This document shows, in pieces, positions 48,430 through 57,164 of a DNA stretch of 64,000 nucleotides. The stretch is from Bacteroidetes bacterium ADurb.Bin037 (GTDB taxonomy: Bacteria > Bacteroidota > Bacteroidia > Bacteroidales > UBA932): assembly GCA_002071175.1 (NCBI GenBank), contig MWER01000012.1:36952-100951 (forward strand). Direction: 5' to 3'. Position 1 is the stretch's first letter, and each line of letters opens with the position of its first letter. The notes below the pieces were generated by a model. It was not told the origin of the DNA, did no database searches, and saw nothing but the letters and a program-made list of their open reading frames with translations. A program made the translations under genes and the position numbers.

Positions 48430-50208
48430 TTATGAAGCTTTCCGGGGGGCTTCCAGGGGAGCGTTCCAGAAAGGATTGGTTATATATATATGGTCTGCGA
48501 TTTTCTTGAAAACAGGAGCTGCCCAGGAAGCTCCGTAGAAATTCCCACGGGTGGGGCTGGAGTATAAAATGACGATCATACTGTATTTGGGATCCTCGGA
48601 AGGGAAGAAACCTACAAAAGATGCCTGGTGTTTGCGATACCCGTTATGTACAAAACCGCCGTCATAGGCTATCTGTGCCGTTCCCGTTTTGCCCGATATG
48701 CTATAACGCTTGTCGTTTATACGGCTGGCCGTTCCCTGTTCCACTACTCCCCTCAATGCCGCATGTACGGCTTTTAGTGTGGAAGAGGTACATAAAGTGC
48801 CGCTCAGGGGAGTGTGTTCGAATTGTTCCACAACACGGCCGTGCTGCATGAAGGATTCGATGAAATACGGGGTGACCATCCTGCCGTTGTTGGCTATGGC
48901 ATTGTAAAATGTAAGTACGTGCAACGGAGTAAGCTTCATTTCATATCCCATGGCGATCATAGGCAGTGACAGGCGTGACCAGCCGGCTTCTCCCGGAAAA
49001 GGGATTTGGGCACGTCCTTCTCCTATGAGTTCAATATTGAGCCTTTCATTAAGCTTCATATTGTACAGCCGGTTAATGAACTGTTTCTCCCGGTTGCCGT
49101 ATTTGTCTACTGCCAGCCGGGCAAAAGCCACGTTCGATGATTTTTCAAAAGCCTGCTGAACAGATATCGTTCCTAATGAGCCGCTTGCTTCCGTAAACGT
49201 TTTTCCATAGTAACGCCAACCGTTCTTCCCGGTCTCTATGCTATCTGACAGCCTGACGTATCCGTCTTCGAGCAGGGCAATCAAGGTGGCCAGTTTGAAG
49301 GTTGATCCGGGATTTGTCGATTCGCTTATGGCATAGTTGAACGTTTCGTCATACGATCCGTTCTGCATTTTTTTCATATTCACGATCGCTCTGATGGCCC
49401 CTGAGCTGACTTCCATTACCACAGCAGTAGCGCCTTCGAATGTGGAATCTATAGAAAGTTGTTCCCTAAGTGCATTTTCTGCTGCTCCCTGAATGCTGAT
49501 ATCGATAGTGGTCACGATATCAATACCATCTTTTGGGGCCATTTCGGGGCGACTTGATATAGGTACCCATTTATCATCTCCGGAACGTCTTCGGACACGT
49601 TGTTTTCCCGGATGTCCTTTCAGATAGGCATTGTAAGCGTACTCAATGCCTACACCGCTCTGTTCATCTTGGCTGATATATCCTATAGTCCTGTATGCCA
49701 GGCGCTTATATGGATATATTCGTTTTTCCCTTTGCGTGGCGATCAGACCGCCCCGGTACTGTCCCTGGTCGAAAATGGGAAACTTCTTAATTTCCTCCAG
49801 CTCATCATGTGATACGACCCGGTTCCCCAGTAGCAGGTTGCGGTATCCGGGCCTTTTCTCTATCCTTGCTTGCACAATCTCTTTTTCATAAGCAGCAGCG
49901 GAGCGATCACCAAAAAAACGTGACAGAGCCTGTGAAAGACTCCCCAGGTCACGGTTCAGCATATCATCGCTGGGCACGGAACAATCCATCCTGATCTCGT
50001 AAAAAGGGACCGTATTGGCAAGTACCCGTCCGTCATATCCGAGGATACTTCCCCGGTGAGCTGGTATATCGATGGTCCTGTATACAATGGCATCCAACTG
50101 GTCCTTGTAGTCCGAGAAGAACTGCAGGCGCACGATCTGGCCGATGGCCAGCAATGCCGTCAGAAGGTAGCATATGTATACGATCATCATTTTATTTGAC
50201 GGGTTCAT
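48430..50208 (-). CDS. ftsI: Septal transpeptidase FtsI (class B PBP)
   Basis: Crosslinks septal peptidoglycan. 592 residues: one N-terminal membrane helix, dimerisation region (RTIDIPAHRGSILGYDGRVLA), and transpeptidase domain with SxxK ESTNPGSTFKLAT, SxN SSNVAFARL and KTG SGKTGTAQIAYDGG. It ends soon after the catalytic domain. Many Bacteroidota homologues are, to my knowledge, longer, with a C-terminal PASTA domain; none is seen here, and murE begins 12 bases later. ATG overlaps the ftsL stop (ATGA). Confidence 0.95.
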   Translation of the reverse strand: MNPSNKMMIVYICYLLTALLAIGQIVRLQFFSDYKDQLDAIVYRTIDIPAHRGSILGYDGRVLANTVPFYEIRMDCSVPSDDMLNRDLGSLSQALSRFFGDRSAAAYEKEIVQARIEKRPGYRNLLLGNRVVSHDELEEIKKFPIFDQGQYRGGLIATQREKRIYPYKRLAYRTIGYISQDEQSGVGIEYAYNAYLKGHPGKQRVRRRSGDDKWVPISSRPEMAPKDGIDIVTTIDISIQGAAENALREQLSIDSTFEGATAVVMEVSSGAIRAIVNMKKMQNGSYDETFNYAISESTNPGSTFKLATLIALLEDGYVRLSDSIETGKNGWRYYGKTFTEASGSLGTISVQQAFEKSSNVAFARLAVDKYGNREKQFINRLYNMKLNERLNIELIGEGRAQIPFPGEAGWSRLSLPMIAMGYEMKLTPLHVLTFYNAIANNGRMVTPYFIESFMQHGRVVEQFEHTPLSGTLCTSSTLKAVHAALRGVVEQGTASRINDKRYSISGKTGTAQIAYDGGFVHNGYRKHQASFVGFFPSEDPKYSMIVILYSSPTRGNFYGASWAAPVFKKIADHIYITNPFWNAPLEAPRKAS

Positions 50209-50531
50209 GGTTCACTTTTTATCCAGGCGGGCGGGTTGACCGGGGCTTTAAGGTCAGAGCCCTTTGCCCTGAGTTGTTTTTCAATTTCCTGTTGTTGGCT
50301 AAGCTGCATCAGGGCAGCTGCTTTTCTTGTGTATTCAGCATGAAGCAACTGAAGTTCCTTTTCGAGCCTGTAATTGGCGAGCAAAGTCTTTTCAACCGCA
50401 TTGTTTATGCTGATGTAGAGGATCAGTATCAAAAAAATATACAAGATGAAATTCAGGTGTTTGGAAAACACCCCTTTGAGCAACGTCCTTCCCCCGAAAA
50501 GGGTAGATATGATCTGTTCGCTTTTACGCAT
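50205..50531 (-). CDS. FtsL-like cell division protein
   Basis: 108 residues: one membrane helix (FILYIFLILILYISI) followed by a coiled-coil region (NYRLEKELQLLHAEYTRKAAALMQLSQQQEIEKQL), the FtsL layout, in the usual FtsL position between rsmH and ftsI. ATG at 50531 overlaps the rsmH stop by 8 bases. A longer frame begins at a GTG at 50573. The sequence is too short and divergent for more than an assignment by topology and position. Confidence 0.82.
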   Translation of the reverse strand: MRKSEQIISTLFGGRTLLKGVFSKHLNFILYIFLILILYISINNAVEKTLLANYRLEKELQLLHAEYTRKAAALMQLSQQQEIEKQLRAKGSDLKAPVNPPAWIKSEP

Positions 50532-51411
50532 GGACCTTATCCTCCGTTTTTTCGGCAGCACGAAGCTTGGCACTCCTTGCTCTGGTGTTTTTCTTTATTT
50601 CCTCCTGTTCAGGGATCAGGGGTTTTTTGTTTACCACTCTGAGAAGACCGTTCCCGGCAGCATCCCGTATAAAGTGTTTTACCGTCCTGTCTTCGAGGGA
50701 ATGGTAGGTTATGACAACCAGCCTTCCTCCCGGTTTGAGCAGAGCAAGACTTTGGTTCAACAGTCCTTCCAGGGCACGTATTTCGTCATTGACCTCCATG
50801 CGCAGTGCCTGATAGATCCTGGCCAGGAATTTATGTTCTGCCAGGCGGGGGGGAATTTGACCTTCCAGTGCCCGGTGTAGGTCTTTTGTCGTATTGATAG
50901 GGTTTCGGGCACGGGCTTTCACAATGGCTGCTGCAAGAGCTCCTGCGTTTTTGACTTCAGCATACTTAAACAAAATGTCTGTCAGGTCTTCTTTGGAATA
51001 TTCGTTTACCACCTGAGCGGCCGTTTTTTCCGAAGCCCTGTTCATCCTCATATCCAGGGGAGCGTCAAAACGGAAAGAAAATCCGCGCTGTCCCGTATCG
51101 AACTGATGCCAGGAAACTCCCAAATCGGCCAGGATGCCGTCTGCTTCTGTAATGCCGTTGTATTTGCACACATTGTGGATGAACCTGAAGTTTGAATGGA
51201 TCCAGGTAATTCTGTCGTCGTCCGGCAGATTGTCCCGGGAATCGGGATCCTGGTCAAAAGCCAGCAGACGTCCCTCCGGTCCCAGTTGCTCCAGTATGGC
51301 CCTGGAATGTCCTCCGCCTCCGAAGGTGGCATCCAGGTAAGTGCCTTCGGGTTTTATCGCCAGAAATTCGATGCTTTCTGTCAAAAGGACCGGTATATGA
51401 TAGAAAACCAT
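50524..51411 (-). CDS. rsmH: 16S rRNA (cytosine-1402-N4)-methyltransferase
   Basis: Methylates the base of C1402; partner RsmI is at 18107-18802. 295 residues with N-terminal FYHIPVLLTESIEFL, SAM loop YLDATFGGGGHSRAIL, and ADLGVSWHQFD. ATG at 51411 was chosen over an in-frame TTG at 51420. It lies 11 bases after mraZ. Confidence 0.96.
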   Translation of the reverse strand: MVFYHIPVLLTESIEFLAIKPEGTYLDATFGGGGHSRAILEQLGPEGRLLAFDQDPDSRDNLPDDDRITWIHSNFRFIHNVCKYNGITEADGILADLGVSWHQFDTGQRGFSFRFDAPLDMRMNRASEKTAAQVVNEYSKEDLTDILFKYAEVKNAGALAAAIVKARARNPINTTKDLHRALEGQIPPRLAEHKFLARIYQALRMEVNDEIRALEGLLNQSLALLKPGGRLVVITYHSLEDRTVKHFIRDAAGNGLLRVVNKKPLIPEQEEIKKNTRARSAKLRAAEKTEDKVHA

Positions 51412-51422
51412 GGGAGTCAATA

Positions 51423-51872
51423 TTAGGACAGGAGCTTTTCTGCAAGCGATACATAGTCATCTTCACTGATCAGGTTCACATGATAGGATTCTTTTGGCCA
51501 CAGCTCGATCTTAAAATCCGCTCCGGCAAAGATCACTTCTTTGTTTACACCTATCATATTGAGCAAATGTCTGGGAATTAATATCCTTCCGGTTTTCTCA
51601 TCGGGTTCGACAATGGCCCTGTTGCTCATGTAAGCACGCCACAGGATGGCATGTTCCCGGTTGAAAGAGGGGTTCAGCCTGGCCTTTACCGCTTCGGACT
51701 GTTTTTCCCATTCATCATAGGAATACATTTCAAGACATGGACTGAAAAGATCTTTCTTCACAACAAAGCGAAGCGGAACGTTGGGGTCGGCCAGTGCCTT
51801 CAGGGCGGAAGGAAACACCAGACGGCCTTTATCGTCGAGCTTTGCACTGTATTCACCAATAAATTTCGCCAC
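51423..51872 (-). CDS. mraZ: Transcriptional regulator MraZ
   Basis: 149 residues with two AbrB-like DNA-binding repeats. The first is FIGEYSAKLDDKGRLVFPSALK; the second is ILWRAYMSNRAIVEPDEKTGRILIPRHLLNM, each with the DxxGRxxxP signature. In other bacteria MraZ represses its own dcw operon by binding direct repeats at the promoter. The start is GTG at 51872; no ATG is close. A matching -7 box and a candidate operator lie upstream. Confidence 0.95.
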   Translation of the reverse strand: MAKFIGEYSAKLDDKGRLVFPSALKALADPNVPLRFVVKKDLFSPCLEMYSYDEWEKQSEAVKARLNPSFNREHAILWRAYMSNRAIVEPDEKTGRILIPRHLLNMIGVNKEVIFAGADFKIELWPKESYHVNLISEDDYVSLAEKLLS

Positions 51873-51897
51873 GTCGGTACGGTTTTTTTATTATGTG

Positions 51898-51905
51898 CAA
51901 AAGTA
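51898..51905 (-). promoter_or_regulatory. -7 element of the mraZ/dcw promoter
   Basis: Minus strand TACTTTTG, a full TAnnTTTG match, 25 bases before the GTG at 51872. The expected -33 region is occupied by the TGGAAAA repeats at 51911-51950. Confidence 0.6.
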
Positions 51906-51910
51906 TAAAA

Positions 51911-51950
51911 ATTTTTCCACTATTTTCCATTTTATTACAAATTTTTCCAC
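51911..51950. promoter_or_regulatory. Putative MraZ operator: three TGGAAAA decamers in 10-bp register
   Basis: On the minus strand the decamers GTGGAAAAAT (51950-51941), ATGGAAAATA (51930-51921) and GTGGAAAAAT (51920-51911) sit at 10-base steps, with one step (51940-51931) not matching. Known MraZ boxes are TGGGN or TGGKN repeats with 5-base spacers, giving the same 10-base period. They lie between the -7 boxes of mraZ and the M23 peptidase gene. Confidence 0.55.
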
Positions 51951-51967
51951 TTTGTGTCAATTTTTTT

Positions 51968-51975
51968 TAGTTTTG
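51968..51975 (+). promoter_or_regulatory. -7 element of the M23 peptidase promoter
   Basis: TAGTTTTG, a full TAnnTTTG match, 21 bases before the ATG at 51997. The putative MraZ repeats lie directly upstream. Confidence 0.5.
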
Positions 51976-51996
51976 TACAAACGGAACGGGAAGATC

Positions 51997-53280
51997 ATGA
52001 AAAAACATGTCTTTATTCTACTGATATTCAGCACAATAATTTTGGCATGCACGAACCGGCAAAAAGAACGGGAAAAACCTTCTGAAACTTCTGTGGAAAT
52101 AGTCCGGGATGAAAGAATTGACGCATTCTGCTGTTTGTTCGGATTGCCTTCTATAGATTATGAATTTGAGAACGACGTAGTAAAGAGGAATGAGCACTTT
52201 GCCGCCATCCTTCAACGCAGGGGTGTGGATTATCAATTGATTTACAATGTGTCACAGAAAGCGCGCAATGTTTTTGATTTAAGGAAACTCAAGGCGGGCA
52301 ATACCTATACCCTCTTGTTTACTCCCGGGGCAGAACTTCCGGACTATATGATCTATGAAGAAAATTACAGGACCCATATTTGTTTCTCCCTTACCGATAG
52401 TATTTGGGTCACGAGGTCTGAATTTCCCTTGCAGGAGGAAGAAAAATTTGTAGATATCACTATAACCAGTTCGCTTTGGCAGGATCTGAAAGAAGCAGGA
52501 TACAATCCGTTGGTGGCTAACGGATTGTCAGAAATATTTGCCTGGACGGTAGATTTTTTCGGATTGCAAAAAGGAGACAGTTTCAAAGCCTGTTACACAG
52601 CCTATATGCTCAACGGTAAAGAAATCGAGGTAGGACCCGTACAGGCGGCTTCCTTTTCCCGTGCCGGCAGGAGCCAGATGGCCTACCGTTTTGTTCAGGA
52701 CAGTATCCCCGGATATTGGGATCAGGACGGGGTCAATTTGCAAAGGGCATTTTTGAAAGCTCCTTTGAAATTTTCCAGGATCAGTTCAGGATTCAGTTAT
52801 GCCCGAAGACATCCGGTTACGCGTATTGTCCGTCCCCATACAGGGATCGATTATGCCGCCCCGGCAGGGACACCCGTTATGAGCATAGGAGAAGGAGTAG
52901 TCGTGCAAAAGACTTATACGCGGGCAGGAGGAAATCAGGTAAAGGTCAAACACAACAGTGTGTATACGACTGCTTATCTTCATCTGTCAAGATTTGCCAA
53001 AGGATTGACGGTCGGGAAGCGGGTATCCCAGGGGGAGGTCATAGGTTATGTGGGAAGTACGGGACTTTCCACAGGGCCTCATCTTGATTTCCGGGTATGG
53101 AAGAACAACAAACCCATCAATCCCCTGACTATGGAGTCACCGCCTGCTGATCCGGTACACGGATCTAATATGAAACAATTTCTATCACACATTGCTCCGT
53201 TCCGCAGACATCTGCAGCCTGAGTTATACAAAGAAATAGCCCTGGAGATTATCGATCTGGCGGGAATACGTTTTAATTGA
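51997..53280 (+). CDS. M23 family metallopeptidase lipoprotein
   Basis: 427 residues from ATG 51997; the upstream frame extension crosses the promoter. The N-terminus has a lipobox ([12 protein letters not shown]). A middle domain (about 60-270) of OapA-like type precedes the C-terminal LytM/M23 domain, with zinc ligands in [14 protein letters not shown] and HLDFRVW, both intact, so catalysis is likely. It probably cleaves peptidoglycan crosslinks. It is divergent from the dcw cluster. Confidence 0.92.
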   Translation: MKKHVFILLIFSTIILACTNRQKEREKPSETSVEIVRDERIDAFCCLFGLPSIDYEFENDVVKRNEHFAAILQRRGVDYQLIYNVSQKARNVFDLRKLKAGNTYTLLFTPGAELPDYMIYEENYRTHICFSLTDSIWVTRSEFPLQEEEKFVDITITSSLWQDLKEAGYNPLVANGLSEIFAWTVDFFGLQKGDSFKACYTAYMLNGKEIEVGPVQAASFSRAGRSQMAYRFVQDSIPGYWDQDGVNLQRAFLKAPLKFSRISSGFSYARRHPVTRIVRPHTGIDYAAPAGTPVMSIGEGVVVQKTYTRAGGNQVKVKHNSVYTTAYLHLSRFAKGLTVGKRVSQGEVIGYVGSTGLSTGPHLDFRVWKNNKPINPLTMESPPADPVHGSNMKQFLSHIAPFRRHLQPELYKEIALEIIDLAGIRFN

Positions 53281-54127
53281 TCTCTTTTTCCCTGAAGAGC
53301 GCATCTTCAGCATAGTCCGGATCCGGAATTTCCATATTTTCCGGGGATTTTTCCTCCTGTATTGTCTTTCTTTTTCTATTATCTGTTACGTTTACAGGCA
53401 GGATCTTTCGCAATTCAAAGTTTTGTCCCAGGTATTTTCGCCTTACCTCCGGATTGGATGCCAATTCTTCTGCCGTCCCGCTTTCCAGGATACTTCCCTC
53501 ATAGAGCAAATAAGCCCTGTCTGTTATAGCCAGCGTTTCGTGTACGTTGTGATCTGTGATAATGACACCTATGTCTTTTGTCTTCAACTGAGCGACGATC
53601 AGTTGAATATCCTCAACGGCAATGGGATCTACTCCGGCAAATGGTTCGTCAAGCAATATGAATTTCGGGTCCAGCGCCAATGCCCGTGCGATCTCGCAAC
53701 GCCGCCTTTCTCCTCCCGAGAGTTGGATACCGTAGTTTTTTCTGACTGTCTGCAACCCAAATTCTGCGATCAGGTGTTCCATCCTTTCTTTCCTTTCGGT
53801 TTTGGAGAAATGGGACAGTTCCATTACGGACAGTATATTGTCCTCCACGCTAAGCTTTCTGAAAACAGAGGCTTCTTGTGCCAGATACCCTATGCCTTTC
53901 TTAGCACGTTGGTACATGGGATATGTCGTGATCTCCTCGTCGTCCAGAAAGATCTTGCCCGCGTTTGGCTTGATCAGTCCGGTGATCATGTAGAAACTGG
54001 TTGTCTTACCGGCTCCGTTAGGTCCCAGGAGTCCGACGATCTCTCCCTGATCTACATGTATCGAAACGTTCTTGACAACAGTACGCAAACCGTATCTTTT
54101 GACCAGATTTTGACAATGTAAGCGCAT
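53273..54127 (-). CDS. lptB: LPS export ABC transporter ATP-binding protein
   Basis: 284 residues with Walker [34 protein letters not shown], Walker [15 protein letters not shown] and switch histidine [10 protein letters not shown], all typical of LptB. It powers lipopolysaccharide extraction from the inner membrane with LptFG (not in the window). A hydrophilic tail of about 40 residues after YLGQNFELR exceeds the E. coli length of about 240. It overlaps the M23 gene tail to tail by 8 bases. Confidence 0.95.
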   Translation of the reverse strand: MRLHCQNLVKRYGLRTVVKNVSIHVDQGEIVGLLGPNGAGKTTSFYMITGLIKPNAGKIFLDDEEITTYPMYQRAKKGIGYLAQEASVFRKLSVEDNILSVMELSHFSKTERKERMEHLIAEFGLQTVRKNYGIQLSGGERRRCEIARALALDPKFILLDEPFAGVDPIAVEDIQLIVAQLKTKDIGVIITDHNVHETLAITDRAYLLYEGSILESGTAEELASNPEVRRKYLGQNFELRKILPVNVTDNRKRKTIQEEKSPENMEIPDPDYAEDALFREKEIN

Positions 54128-54139
54128 ACTATCTGATGA

Positions 54140-55834
54140 TTAACTGATATCAAGGCTAAGATCATCCCTCAGTGCAGCCACTTCGGGATGCTTTTCTGCC
54201 ATAAATTTTGCTTTTTCCTCGGGCATATAACATGTATTTCCCGGTGAAGAATTCTCGACTATTTCCTTTACCGTAAGGGCCATGCAGACTTTATTGTTTC
54301 GCAGGGCCTGGCGTAGGTATTTATTTATAGTTCCGCCGTAATGTTCCTCTATCCATGTTTTCTGCAGTTCGTTGATCACACAGAATTCCACTTTGCATCC
54401 TTCCAATATCCTGGGCGGATAACGCTTTAGAGTAGATGAGAGGTTGGGTTTGTTTTTGAAAAGATCATAAAGGCCGGGAAGAACCTTTTCCAAGTCTTCC
54501 ATTTCCAGGTCCCGGCTGGAAGCATCTTCGGACAGGGATACCTGCTCCATATCCTTTTCCTTTGCTTTCCTGTTTTTTTGCATCAGGTCTCTGATAGATA
54601 CCGTCGTAGCTGTCTGTTCCGTTTCATTTTTTGGTGCAGGCAAGGTGACATTTTCCTGTGTCAACGGGCGGACAACTTCCTTGTCGGCGGGGCGGGCAGG
54701 TATTTCTGTATCTTCTTTACGTTCTTCCTTAACACCGCTCAGATTTTCAACCTGGCTGAGCCTAATTAGTGCCATTTCAACATGAAGTCTGGGGAGGTTG
54801 CTCTGTTTATAGCCAGCTTCGGCCTGTGTACAAATGCTCAAGGCTTTAAACAGGAACGGGAGGGAACACGCCTGTGACTGCTCACTGTACTTGCGGGCGG
54901 TCTCTTCACCATATTCCAGCAAAGGCAGGCTTTTAGGTTGTTTGCAAACGAGCAGGTCGCGAAAATGAGAGCTAAGTCCGCCGATAAAGTGCAATGCATT
55001 GAAACCTCTGGTAAGAATTTCGTCAAAAAGCACCAGCATGTTCTCATAACGACCTTCCAGGGCCATGGCAGTAAGCCTGAAATAGTATTCCCTGTCCAGC
55101 ACATTGAGGTTGGATATTACCTGTTGGTAGGTAACCTCTTTACCGCTGACGGCAATACATTGATCCAGCAGGGTGAGTGCATCCCTCATGGCACCGTCTG
55201 CCTTCTGTGCTATCACCTGCAATGATTCCTGTCCTATAGTAACTTCTTCCTTCTGTGCGACTTGTGCCAGGTACCGGGTCATGGCCCTGATTGATATCCT
55301 GTTGAAATCAAATACCTGACATCTGGACAGAATCGTGGGAAGTACTTTATGCTTTTCTGTCGTTGCGAGTATGAAAAGAGCATAGGAAGGGGGTTCTTCC
55401 AGGGTTTTAAGAAAAGCGTTGAAAGCCGACTGCGACAACATATGGACCTCATCTATGATGTAGACACTGTACTTTCCGACCTGGGGAGGGATCCTTACCT
55501 TGTCTATCAGCTCCCGGATATCATCTACCGAATTGTTCGAAGCGGCATCCAATTCGTGGATGGAATAAGAACGTCCTTCTGCAAAAGAGACACATGATTC
55601 ACATGTTCCGCAGGCTTCCATGGTATCGGTCGGATGAAGGCAATTGATGATCCTGGCAAATATCCGGGCACAGGTAGTTTTGCCGACTCCCCGGGGACCG
55701 CAGAACAGATAGGCGTGTGCAAGTTGTTTCCTCTTAATGGCATTCTTGAGGGTTGTAACGATATTGTCCTGATCGACAACGTCGCTAAATTGCTGAGGAC
55801 GGTATTTCCGGGCAGAAACTACAAATTGTTCCAT
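54140..55834 (-). CDS. dnaX: DNA polymerase III subunits gamma/tau
   Basis: Clamp-loader ATPase. 564 residues from ATG 55834, which follows the -7 box at 55841-55848. Walker A is CGPRGVGKTTCARIFA, the zinc module has CLHPTDTMEACGTCESC, Walker B is VYIIDEVHML, and sensor 1 LATTEKHK. A long charged linker (about 380-450) precedes a C-terminal domain. Its partner delta is at 10835-11878. Confidence 0.96.
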   Translation of the reverse strand: MEQFVVSARKYRPQQFSDVVDQDNIVTTLKNAIKRKQLAHAYLFCGPRGVGKTTCARIFARIINCLHPTDTMEACGTCESCVSFAEGRSYSIHELDAASNNSVDDIRELIDKVRIPPQVGKYSVYIIDEVHMLSQSAFNAFLKTLEEPPSYALFILATTEKHKVLPTILSRCQVFDFNRISIRAMTRYLAQVAQKEEVTIGQESLQVIAQKADGAMRDALTLLDQCIAVSGKEVTYQQVISNLNVLDREYYFRLTAMALEGRYENMLVLFDEILTRGFNALHFIGGLSSHFRDLLVCKQPKSLPLLEYGEETARKYSEQSQACSLPFLFKALSICTQAEAGYKQSNLPRLHVEMALIRLSQVENLSGVKEERKEDTEIPARPADKEVVRPLTQENVTLPAPKNETEQTATTVSIRDLMQKNRKAKEKDMEQVSLSEDASSRDLEMEDLEKVLPGLYDLFKNKPNLSSTLKRYPPRILEGCKVEFCVINELQKTWIEEHYGGTINKYLRQALRNNKVCMALTVKEIVENSSPGNTCYMPEEKAKFMAEKHPEVAALRDDLSLDIS

Positions 55835-55840
55835 AGAACG

Positions 55841-55848
55841 CAAAGATA
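55841..55848 (-). promoter_or_regulatory. -7 element of the dnaX promoter
   Basis: Minus strand TATCTTTG, a full TAnnTTTG match, only 6 bases from the dnaX ATG at 55834. It faces away from the M16 element at 55861-55868, 12 bases apart. Confidence 0.55.
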
Positions 55849-55860
55849 AGAAATAATCCC

Positions 55861-55868
55861 TATTTTTG
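55861..55868 (+). promoter_or_regulatory. -7 element of the M16 peptidase promoter
   Basis: TATTTTTG, a full TAnnTTTG match, 15 bases before the ATG at 55884. Confidence 0.5.
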
Positions 55869-55883
55869 CGGACTCTCCAGACA

Positions 55884-57140
55884 ATGGAAAAAACCATGAG
55901 ACCTGTCTATCTGACTACGTTATCCTCCGGAATGAAATGTGCCGTTTCCACCATTTCTTCTCCTGTGAGTTACTGTGCATTAAGCACCCTTGCCGGGACC
56001 AGATTCGAACCGGATGGATATGCGGGATTGGCCCATTTTTGCGAACATATGCTTTTTAAGGGGACCGTCAAACGCCGGTCTTACCACATTAATAACCGTC
56101 TCGAGCGATTGGGAGGAGAAATAAATGCTTTTACAACCAAAGAGGAGCTGGTACTTCATGCAACGGTATTGCATGAAGATCTGGGCAAGGCACTTGAGCT
56201 GATGTCGGATTTGATCTTCCACTCTGTTTTTCCGCAGTCTGAGGTGGTAAAGGAACGGGAAGTGATCTTGGATGAGATACGGTCCTACAAGGATTCGCCT
56301 ATAGATCTGATCTATGACCGTTTTGAGGAAAGATTGTTCTCGGGAACGCCCGTGGCTACTTCCATACTAGGAGTTCCGGAAGAATTGAGGAAGATTACTT
56401 CTCTTCAAATGAAACAGTATATTAGTGAACGTTTTGTTCCTGATAATATGGCTCTTAGCATTGTGGGCAACATATCTCCGAAGAGAGCTGTAAAACTGGC
56501 GGAAAAATATTACGGGAAAAATTCCTTTTCAGGCATCACATCGGGATCGAAACCTTTGACAAAGGAGTATCCCCTGGTCCAGCCTGTCTGCAGGTTTGAC
56601 GAAACTGAAAAAAGGGGCACTTACCAGACACATTGTCTGACAGGTTCTACTGCATACGGACTTCACGATAAGAACCGCGTACCGCTTGTCTTGTTGATGA
56701 ACATCATAGGAGGTCCGGCATCCAATGCGCGATTGAATATGATACTGAGGGAAAAATACGGTCTTGTCTACACAGTGGAAGCTTCTTATTATCCGTATAT
56801 TGATATGGGCTTTGCCGGGATCTATTTCGGGACTGATGGACCTAATCTACTCCGTTGCAGGGAGTTGACCGATAAGGTCATAAAGGAATATGCAACTACA
56901 ACAATGACTACGTTGCAGCTGGACAGGGCTAAAAAGCAACTCATCGGGCAGATGTCCGTTACGGAAGACAACCACGAAGTACAATGTCTTTCCATGGGCA
57001 AAAGCATCCTGTCTTTCGGGAAAGTCATATCTCACCGGGAAATGTTGACTATGATCGCCGAAGTGACTCCCATGCAGATCTTGCATGTTGCCAATGAGAT
57101 CTGGGACCATTCCAGGCGGTGTACCCTTATTTATTCATAG
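55884..57140 (+). CDS. M16 family zinc peptidase
   Basis: 418 residues. The inverted zinc motif HFCEHMLFKGT is near residue 55, with the distal glutamate in EREVILDEIRSYKDSP. It ends with the family's inactive-like second domain (GPASNARLNMILREKYGLVYTVEASY). It resembles bacterial processing peptidases. ATG at 55884 was chosen because the -7 box ends at 55868; an ATG at 55896 is possible. The frame further upstream begins with a TTG inside the promoter. Confidence 0.92.
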   Translation: MEKTMRPVYLTTLSSGMKCAVSTISSPVSYCALSTLAGTRFEPDGYAGLAHFCEHMLFKGTVKRRSYHINNRLERLGGEINAFTTKEELVLHATVLHEDLGKALELMSDLIFHSVFPQSEVVKEREVILDEIRSYKDSPIDLIYDRFEERLFSGTPVATSILGVPEELRKITSLQMKQYISERFVPDNMALSIVGNISPKRAVKLAEKYYGKNSFSGITSGSKPLTKEYPLVQPVCRFDETEKRGTYQTHCLTGSTAYGLHDKNRVPLVLLMNIIGGPASNARLNMILREKYGLVYTVEASYYPYIDMGFAGIYFGTDGPNLLRCRELTDKVIKEYATTTMTTLQLDRAKKQLIGQMSVTEDNHEVQCLSMGKSILSFGKVISHREMLTMIAEVTPMQILHVANEIWDHSRRCTLIYS

Positions 57141-57164
57141 GCATTAGGGGTAGGAACGGGTTGT

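Noticed and set aside
51911..51950. CRISPR-like or short tandem repeat array
   Set aside because: Three 10-base units without spacers of constant unique sequence; an operator is a better reading.
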